From contig JBEKZQ010000438.1 of the NCBI GenBank assembly GCA_049509675.1, forward strand, positions 1-5,221: DNA of 5,221 bases, in the 5' to 3' direction. The DNA comes from JBEKZQ01 sp049509675. GTDB lineage: Bacteria; Planctomycetota; Planctomycetia; Pirellulales; Thermoguttaceae. Every line of letters starts with the position of its first letter. The first letter of the stretch is position 1. Position numbers and translations under genes: made by a program. This document shows, one piece after another, positions 1-5,221 of this stretch. The notes under the pieces are model-generated. The model was not told the origin of the DNA. It saw nothing but the letters and a program-made list of their open reading frames with translations, and did not search any database.

Positions 1-15
1 CACCGACCAACTAAT

Positions 16-21
16 TAAGGA
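16..21 (+). promoter_or_regulatory. Ribosome binding site of groEL
   Basis: TAAGGA is fully complementary to the 3' end of 16S rRNA and lies 10 bases before the GTG at 32. It matters because groEL has no nearby ATG and the frame is open to the left edge, so this site decides the start. It is the only clear Shine-Dalgarno sequence in the four-gene cluster. Confidence 0.75.
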
Positions 22-31
22 ACCTTCACGC

Positions 32-1648
<1,617 letters not shown>

Positions 1649-1684
1649 TCGCCATATCCGTCTTCCAACGGTGTAGACTACAAT

Positions 1685-2821
1685 ATGGTGATGATGGCCG
1701 ACAAACGCGATTATTACGAAGTCCTCGGCGTGGACCGCTCTGCCAGCAAGGATCAGGTTTCCGAGGCGTACCGCAAACTGGCGCTGAAATATCATCCCGA
1801 CCGCAACCCGGGCGACGATACGGTGGTGGTCAAGTTCAAGGAGGCCGCGGAAGCCTTCGAGGTGCTCAGCCACAGCGAGAAGCGGGCCCGCTATGACCGT
1901 TACGGGCATGCGGGCCTGGAGAGCAGCGGGGCTGCGCCTCATTTCGAGGACGTGGGCGACATTTTTGCCGCCTTCGGCGAGATCTTCGGCGATAGCGCGT
2001 TCGGCGATCTGTTCGGCGGCGGGCGGGGCCGCGGACGCCGTACACGCAAAGGCGGCGTTATCCGCTGTGAAGTCTCCCTGGACCTGTTGGAGGCCGCCCA
2101 CGGCACCGCCAAGGTGGTGCAATTCGAAAGGCACGAGCGCTGCGAAACGTGCAACGGTTCGGGGGCCAGGCCGGGCACCCGGCCCGAGCCCTGCCCTTAT
2201 TGCGGCGGCGCCGGCCGCGTGGTGCAGTCGGCCGGAATCTTTTCCGTGCAGACCACGTGCCCCTCCTGCCGCGGCAGCGGCAGCGTCATCCGCCAGGCCT
2301 GCCCGGCCTGCCGCGGCGGCGGCTTCACGCGGAAACGCGTCACCCGCAAGATCGACATCCCGGCCGGCGTGGACAACGGCACGCAACTCCGCCTGCCCGG
2401 CGAAGGCGAGCCGAGCCCCAGCGGCGGCCCGCCCGGCGATTGCTACTGCGCCATCCACGTGACCGAACACGCCCTGTTCCATCGCGAAGGCCGCGACCTG
2501 GTCTGCCAGGTGCCGATCACCTATACGCAGGCCGCCTTGGGCGCCAAGGTCGAGGTGCCCACCCTGGACGGATCGGAGGAACTGGATATTCCCGCCGGCA
2601 CGCAGTCGGCCGAGGTCTTCACCCTTCACGGCCGCGGCATGCCCGACCCGCGCCAGCGCGGCCGCGGCGACCTGTTGGTGCAGGTCATCGTGGAAGTGCC
2701 CAAGCGCCTGTCGCCGCGGCACGAGGAGCTATTGCGAGACTTGGCCGAGATCGAAAGCATCCACGTGACGCCCAAACGGAAGAGTTTCCTGGAACAACTT
2801 AAGGAATACTGGCACCGGTAG
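1685..2821 (+). CDS. dnaJ: Chaperone DnaJ (type I Hsp40)
   Basis: DnaJ is the cytoplasmic Hsp70 co-chaperone. It delivers unfolded clients to DnaK and stimulates its ATPase. The product is 378 residues, close to E. coli DnaJ (376), and has the full type I layout. The J domain (about 8-75) has HPD at 37-39. A G/F region (about 80-122) contains DIF and DLF motifs. Four zinc-binding CxxC repeats start at residues 153 (CETCNGSG), 170 (CPYCGGAG), 192 (CPSCRGSG) and 206 (CPACRGGG). Two beta-rich C-terminal substrate-binding domains follow, and the tail ends LEQLKEYWHR. All eight cysteines and the HPD are present, so it looks functional. The start is uncertain: in-frame ATGs lie at 1685, 1691 and 1694. 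The one at 1694 gives MADKRDYYEV, the usual N-terminus, and may be the true start. None has a good Shine-Dalgarno sequence. It sits 36 bp after groEL and 26 bp before grpE, in a likely shared transcript. Confidence 0.96.
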   Translation: MVMMADKRDYYEVLGVDRSASKDQVSEAYRKLALKYHPDRNPGDDTVVVKFKEAAEAFEVLSHSEKRARYDRYGHAGLESSGAAPHFEDVGDIFAAFGEIFGDSAFGDLFGGGRGRGRRTRKGGVIRCEVSLDLLEAAHGTAKVVQFERHERCETCNGSGARPGTRPEPCPYCGGAGRVVQSAGIFSVQTTCPSCRGSGSVIRQACPACRGGGFTRKRVTRKIDIPAGVDNGTQLRLPGEGEPSPSGGPPGDCYCAIHVTEHALFHREGRDLVCQVPITYTQAALGAKVEVPTLDGSEELDIPAGTQSAEVFTLHGRGMPDPRQRGRGDLLVQVIVEVPKRLSPRHEELLRDLAEIESIHVTPKRKSFLEQLKEYWHR

Positions 2822-2847
2822 CTATCAACGAACAACGATCAATTACC

Positions 2848-3411
2848 ATGTCCCCCGAGCCAGAACAAACGCCGACCGAGCCTCAAGCCGGCGGATCCGT
2901 GGAACAGCCGGAAGCCGCCGACGCGGAACAAGCCAATCTCCTGGAGCAGTTGCGCACCGACCTGGAGGAAGCCAAGGACCGCGTGCTTCGCAGCCAGGCC
3001 GAGTTGGAGAACTATCGCAAGCGGGCGTCCCGCGAAATCGAGGACAATCGTCGCTTCGCCAACTTGCCCTTGCTGCGCGACCTGCTGCCGGTCATGGACA
3101 ACATGGAGCGGGCGATCGGTGCCGCCGAGAAGTCGCAAGACGCCAGCGCGTTGCTGGAAGGAATCAAGCTCGTTGCCCGGCAGTTCGCCGATGTCTTGGC
3201 GCGGAACCATTGCGTGCCGATCCCGGCGCTCAACCAGCCGTTCGACCCGCACCTGCACCAGGCGATTTCGCAGCAGGCGACCGATGAATTCCCTCCCGGC
3301 ACGGTGGTGCTGGTGTCGCAGCCCGGCTACCAACTTTACGACCGCGTGGTGCGGCCCAGCCAGGTCATTGTCTCCACTTCCCCGAGTACCGATCGGGAAA
3401 GCGAAGATTGA
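2848..3411 (+). CDS. grpE: Nucleotide exchange factor GrpE
   Basis: GrpE is a homodimer that releases ADP from DnaK and so resets the Hsp70 cycle. The 187-residue product has the expected layout. It starts with a disordered acidic Pro/Glu/Gln stretch (1-28). A long helix that should form the dimer coiled coil follows (about 29-70, QAELENYRKRASREIED). Next comes the helical-bundle motif LLPVMDNMERAI (79-90). The beta-wing signature runs from FDPHLHQAI (132-140) through GTVVLVSQPGYQLYDRVVRP (151-170). It is close in length to E. coli GrpE (197). The ATG at 2848 is the only reasonable start, although no Shine-Dalgarno sequence precedes it. It lies 26 bp after dnaJ. The last base of its TGA stop is also the first base of a 7-bp tandem array. 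Its partner dnaK is not in the window. Confidence 0.95.
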   Translation: MSPEPEQTPTEPQAGGSVEQPEAADAEQANLLEQLRTDLEEAKDRVLRSQAELENYRKRASREIEDNRRFANLPLLRDLLPVMDNMERAIGAAEKSQDASALLEGIKLVARQFADVLARNHCVPIPALNQPFDPHLHQAISQQATDEFPPGTVVLVSQPGYQLYDRVVRPSQVIVSTSPSTDRESED

Positions 3412-3450
3412 GAGTCGAGAGTCGAGGGTCTAGAGTCGAGAGTCGAGAGC
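3411..3450 (+). repeat. Heptanucleotide tandem array (AGAGTCG)n
   Basis: The array has about 5.7 units of AGAGTCG. Units at 3411, 3418, 3432 and 3439 are perfect. The unit at 3425 is AGGGTCT, and a partial AGAGC ends the array at 3450. It begins on the final A of the grpE stop codon. The 7-bp period is not a codon multiple, and the array is non-coding. It resembles in kind the heptameric short tandem repeats (STRRs) known from cyanobacterial intergenic DNA; relationship to them is not shown. Confidence 0.93.
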
Positions 3451-3456
3451 AGGGCG

Positions 3457-3487
3457 ACTGAAAACTGAACACTGAAAACTGAAAACC
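3457..3487 (+). repeat. Heptanucleotide tandem array (ACTGAAA)n before fmdB
   Basis: Four full units start at 3457, 3464 (ACTGAAC), 3471 and 3478. A three-base remnant ACC follows, and the ATG of the next gene begins at 3488. The array therefore fills the place where a ribosome binding site would lie, and no Shine-Dalgarno sequence is present. The A-rich strand should be weakly structured. It is unrelated in sequence to the AGAGTCG array only six bases upstream but has the same 7-bp period. Confidence 0.93.
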
Positions 3488-3781
3488 ATGCCCACTTACG
3501 ATTACGTTTGCGACGCTTGCGACCATCAATTCGAGCTTTTTCAAGGGATCAAGGAGGAGCCCAAGCGGAAGTGTCCCGAGTGCGGGCGGCTGAAATTGCG
3601 GCGACTGATCGGGGCCGGCGGGGCGATCGTTTTCAAGGGATCGGGCTTTTATCAGACCGACTACCGCAGTGAATCGTACAAGAAAGCGGCTGCCGCCGAG
3701 AAGAGCAACGGCGACGGCGCCGGCAAGGGCGACGGCAAGGGCAAAGAGAAGAAGGCCGAGGCCAAACCGAAGAAGGAATAG
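3488..3781 (+). CDS. FmdB-family zinc-ribbon protein
   Basis: This is a small putative regulatory protein of the FmdB/CxxC_CxxC_SSSS zinc-ribbon family. Molecular function is poorly known; the family name comes from a gene linked to formamidase/acetamidase regulation in Methylophilus. In the 97-residue product, MPTYDYVCDACDHQFE is the classic family N-terminus. Cys8/Cys11 and Cys29/Cys32 (CPECG) form one zinc site. LRRLIGAGGAIVFKGSGFYQTDYR (residues 37-60, quoted here only as a positional guide) ends in the GSGFYQTDY block typical of the family. From about residue 65 it becomes a low-complexity Ala/Gly/Lys tail (GDGKGKEKKAEAKPKKE), strongly basic and probably disordered, which could bind nucleic acid (inference). 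The start ATG directly abuts a heptamer array and has no Shine-Dalgarno sequence. It is the last gene of the cluster, 76 bp after grpE, suggesting but not proving a stress-related role. Confidence 0.9.
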   Translation: MPTYDYVCDACDHQFELFQGIKEEPKRKCPECGRLKLRRLIGAGGAIVFKGSGFYQTDYRSESYKKAAAAEKSNGDGAGKGDGKGKEKKAEAKPKKE

Positions 3782-3811
3782 GGCTTGGTAACGTCCGCGT
3801 TTTCCGGGTTC

Positions 3812-3836
3812 TCCCTCTCCCGCAAGGGGAGAGGGA
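3812..3836. repeat. REP-like hairpin between convergent genes (possible terminator)
   Basis: TCCCTCTCCC (3812-3821) and GGGAGAGGGA (3827-3836) form a perfect 10-bp stem around the 5-base loop GCAAG. It lies 30 bp after the fmdB stop and 12 bp from the stop of the convergent gene, so it could end transcripts from both sides. No T-run follows on either strand, so it is not a canonical intrinsic terminator. Pyrimidine/purine hairpins of this CCCTCTCCC type are common as dispersed intergenic elements in many bacteria (recalled, not searched). Confidence 0.75.
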
Positions 3837-3848
3837 ACCAGTGGCCCC

Positions 3849-4649
3849 TCATTCCGCCGGGGCCAAGGCCAATTGACGCAGGCCGTCCAGGGCCATCAGC
3901 ACGTCGGCGCAAGCGACCTCCTGCCAGCCGCAGAGTTTGTGGTGCAGGATCGCCAACTTGAACGCCTCCAAGGCCGCGCGCAAATCGCACGGCAGATCGC
4001 CCAGGTGCTCGAAGGGGCGCGGCGCCACACCGGGATCCAGCCCCGCTGCTTCCGCGCTCTCATCGGGCTCCGGCAACGAGTGCGCCGCATGCAGATCGTC
4101 CGTACCGCGCACGGCGGCGTCCACAACGGGGATGGTCTCCGAGGGCCACGACTGGCCCGGCGCGTCCTCGTCCAGGGCCTCGCCGCCGACCCCTTCAGCA
4201 CAGGCCGCGCTCTCCGCGGCCAGCGTGCCCAGAGTACTGGACCGCTCGTTCTGCATCTGGGCGATCGACCAACCGTTGTGCCGGGCGCCCTCCAGCCACA
4301 TCTCCGCGTCGTCCCAATCCAAGGCGACCTGAAAATGGCTCCAGTACAAACCGGGATAAATCTCGCGGACCGGGTGGAAGCGCTGATAGACCCGGCGCAG
4401 CCGGCCGGTGTGTTGCGGCGTGACGTTGCCGACGCGACGGCTCCAGGCCTCGTCCGAGTAGCTGGTCGGCGGCGCGCCGGCGGCAATCATCGCCTCGCGC
4501 CACTGGCACAGGATGCGGCCTTTCTCCCAGTTTGTGGTGCTCACCAGGCGGTTCCAGCGGCCCAGGAATTCGACCGACGTGGCCTCGACGACCGGATCAC
4601 TGGAGGGCTGCTCCACGGCCATGACATCTTGCGCAAATGCGGTATCCAC
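3849..4649 (-). CDS. Uncharacterised Trp-rich protein, possible DNA-binding domain
   Basis: I do not recognise a characterised family; it resembles conserved hypothetical proteins of planctomycetes, from memory only. The 266-residue product has three parts. An N-terminal domain (about 25-140) has eight Trp residues (32, 41, 50, 69, 103, 112, 118, 127). Within it, SYSDEAWSRRVGNVTPQHTG (63-82), followed by RLRRVYQRF, looks like a helix-turn-helix. LYWSHFQVALDWDDAEMWLE (101-120) and the GWSIAQMQ that follows (126-133) recall the helical region after the HTH in ParB/KorB-like proteins. An acidic, Pro/Ala-rich linker spans about 141-215. A C-terminal helical domain (about 216-262) contains LEAFKLAILHHKL. 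There is no signal peptide or membrane segment, so it is probably cytoplasmic. This strand is preferred over the overlapping plus-strand frame because it has a balanced composition. The start is GTG at 4649 with GGGGA 8 bases upstream; an ATG at 4622 (codon 10) is an alternative. It converges on the chaperone cluster and is probably a separate transcript. Confidence 0.8.
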   Translation of the reverse strand: MDTAFAQDVMAVEQPSSDPVVEATSVEFLGRWNRLVSTTNWEKGRILCQWREAMIAAGAPPTSYSDEAWSRRVGNVTPQHTGRLRRVYQRFHPVREIYPGLYWSHFQVALDWDDAEMWLEGARHNGWSIAQMQNERSSTLGTLAAESAACAEGVGGEALDEDAPGQSWPSETIPVVDAAVRGTDDLHAAHSLPEPDESAEAAGLDPGVAPRPFEHLGDLPCDLRAALEAFKLAILHHKLCGWQEVACADVLMALDGLRQLALAPAE

Positions 4650-4771
4650 CGATGAAGTCCCCGTGCTTTTCCGTCTTTACTTCTTGCCGCCCACTCAAAA
4701 GGCATTCCCGGCCGCTCAGCGGATTCTAGCACGCGGTCCCGCCAGTCGACTAGCATCTCGGACGACGTCGG

Positions 4772-4789
4772 GGCGGCGTTGGCGCCGCC
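4772..4789. repeat. GC-rich inverted repeat
   Basis: GGCGGCG (4772-4778) and CGCCGCC (4783-4789) form a 7-bp stem with the 4-base loop TTGG. No T-run follows on the minus strand, the direction of the flanking genes. At this base composition such a short stem may arise by chance. Confidence 0.4.
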
Positions 4790-4825
4790 GGCTTTGCCCG
4801 TGTGCGCCTGCCATCGATCGGGCGA

Positions 4826-4850
4826 GGGCTATTTCCGGCCAAATCAGCCC
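4826..4850. repeat. Inverted repeat, possible terminator of the TPR gene
   Basis: GGGCT-ATTT (4826-4834) pairs with AAAT-c-AGCCC (4841-4850). This gives a 9-bp stem with one unpaired C and a 6-base loop CCGGCC. It lies about 130 bp beyond the stop of the minus-strand TPR gene. It lacks a following T-run, so a termination role is only a guess; a structured leader or a dispersed repeat is also possible. Confidence 0.4.
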
Positions 4851-4981
4851 TGCGGAAGCACGGGCGGCGCCGGCGGCGCCTTGATGGAGCCGGTGGCGCG
4901 GCAGCGATGATTTTCGCAAGAGGGCCGACTTCCGCCGTCATCGTCTTGTGGAAAACTTGTCGGTCTCGTGCCCCCAGCCGC

Positions 4982-5221
4982 TTACAGTCCCAAGCCGTAG
5001 CGCTCGGAGATCAGCCGCACCTTCACTTCCAGCGTCGGATCGAACTGCATGGCTTTGCGGAGATCGTTCCTGGCTGCTTCGAAATTCTTCACCTCCGCGT
5101 ACATCACGCCGCGCTTGCAGTAGGCGTCGGCGTAGCGGGGTCGCAGTTCGATGGCCTTGGTGAAATCGAAGATCGCCTCGATCTTGCGACCCAGACGGAT
5201 ATCGGCCGTGGCCCGGTTGAA
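4982..5221 (-). CDS. TPR-repeat protein, C-terminal part (cut by window edge)
   Basis: Reading the minus strand inward from 5221 gives 79 open codons and then TAA at 4984-4982. No start is present; the gene continues beyond the right edge. The translation has the TPR helix-pair pattern. The end of one repeat reads IEAIFDFTKAIELRP. It is followed by a full repeat, RYADAYCKRGVMYAEVKNFE then AARNDLRKAMQFDP, with Tyr, Gly-x-x-Tyr, Ala and Pro at the usual places. The protein then ends LISERYGLGL. TPR units are protein-interaction scaffolds; the partner and any further domains cannot be judged from this fragment. Composition matches that of the neighbouring genes, with no sign of a frameshift. Confidence 0.87.
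   Translation of the reverse strand, partial: FNRATADIRLGRKIEAIFDFTKAIELRPRYADAYCKRGVMYAEVKNFEAARNDLRKAMQFDPTLEVKVRLISERYGLGL

Larger units (their letters stand above)
4650..4981. other. 332-bp intergenic region with GC-rich hairpins, no gene seen
   Basis: This spacer lies downstream of the TPR gene and upstream of the Trp-rich protein gene, both on the minus strand. The short frames in it are Arg/Ala/Pro-rich and look random. It should hold the promoter of the 3849-4649 gene. A weak minus-strand candidate is TAGAAT (4723-4728) as -10 with TCGACT (4744-4749) as -35, but the 15-bp spacing is short. It also holds the hairpins at 4772-4789 and 4826-4850 (separate entries) and a GGCGCC-GGC-GGCGCC symmetric element at 4866-4880. 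Confidence 0.6.

Noticed and set aside
1..31. Possible CIRCE heat-shock operator before groEL
   Set aside because: Neither TTAGCACTC nor GAGTGCTAA is present in these 31 bases. Any such site would have to lie upstream of the window, probably before groES.
2149..2802. An Arg/Pro/His-rich frame within dnaJ on the same strand
   Set aside because: It is a frame-shifted shadow of the zinc-finger and C-terminal coding sequence of DnaJ, which is conserved throughout in its own frame.
3411..3487. Possible CRISPR array in the repeat-rich spacer
   Set aside because: The repeats are 7 bp and directly tandem, with no unique spacers, and there are no cas genes nearby.
3873..4655. A 260-codon plus-strand frame opposite the Trp-rich protein
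   Set aside because: Its product is Arg/Gln/Gly-rich without any motif, while the minus-strand reading has a balanced composition and domain-like blocks. Only one can be real, and the minus strand is favoured.
4948..5163. Plus-strand 71-codon frame at the right edge
   Set aside because: It overlaps the TPR gene on the opposite strand, has an Arg/Ser-rich composition and shows no recognisable motif.

Overview
The window is GC-rich bacterial DNA with tightly packed genes. It most resembles a planctomycete, probably of the Pirellula/Rhodopirellula type. This is inferred from three things: the gene order groEL-dnaJ-grpE-fmdB without dnaK, the near absence of Shine-Dalgarno sequences inside the cluster, and heptanucleotide repeats in the spacers. 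No rRNA or other strong taxonomic marker is present, so the placement is provisional.

The left 3.8 kb (32-3781, plus strand) is a chaperone cluster of four co-directional genes with spacers of 36, 26 and 76 bp. GroEL is a GTG-start chaperonin subunit without the usual Gly-Met tail. DnaJ is a complete type I Hsp40 with J domain, G/F region and four zinc-binding CxxC motifs. GrpE is the DnaK nucleotide exchange factor. The last gene encodes a small FmdB-type zinc-ribbon protein with a Lys/Gly/Ala tail. DnaJ and GrpE serve DnaK, which is not here, so the cluster joins the Hsp60 machine to the co-chaperones of Hsp70. groES is probably just left of the window, but this cannot be seen. No CIRCE operator (the HrcA-binding inverted repeat) was found in the 31 bases before groEL.

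The grpE-fmdB spacer consists almost entirely of two different 7-bp tandem arrays, (AGAGTCG)n and (ACTGAAA)n. One starts at the grpE stop codon and the other ends at the fmdB start codon. A faint third heptamer series fills the dnaJ-grpE spacer. This is the most distinctive non-coding signal in the window.

After fmdB, a strong REP-like hairpin separates the cluster from a convergent minus-strand gene (3849-4649). That gene encodes an uncharacterised tryptophan-rich protein with a possible helix-turn-helix segment. A 332-bp spacer (4650-4981) holds several GC-rich hairpins and no convincing gene. At the right edge, the 3' end of a minus-strand TPR-repeat gene enters the window. It has no start here because it is cut by the boundary.
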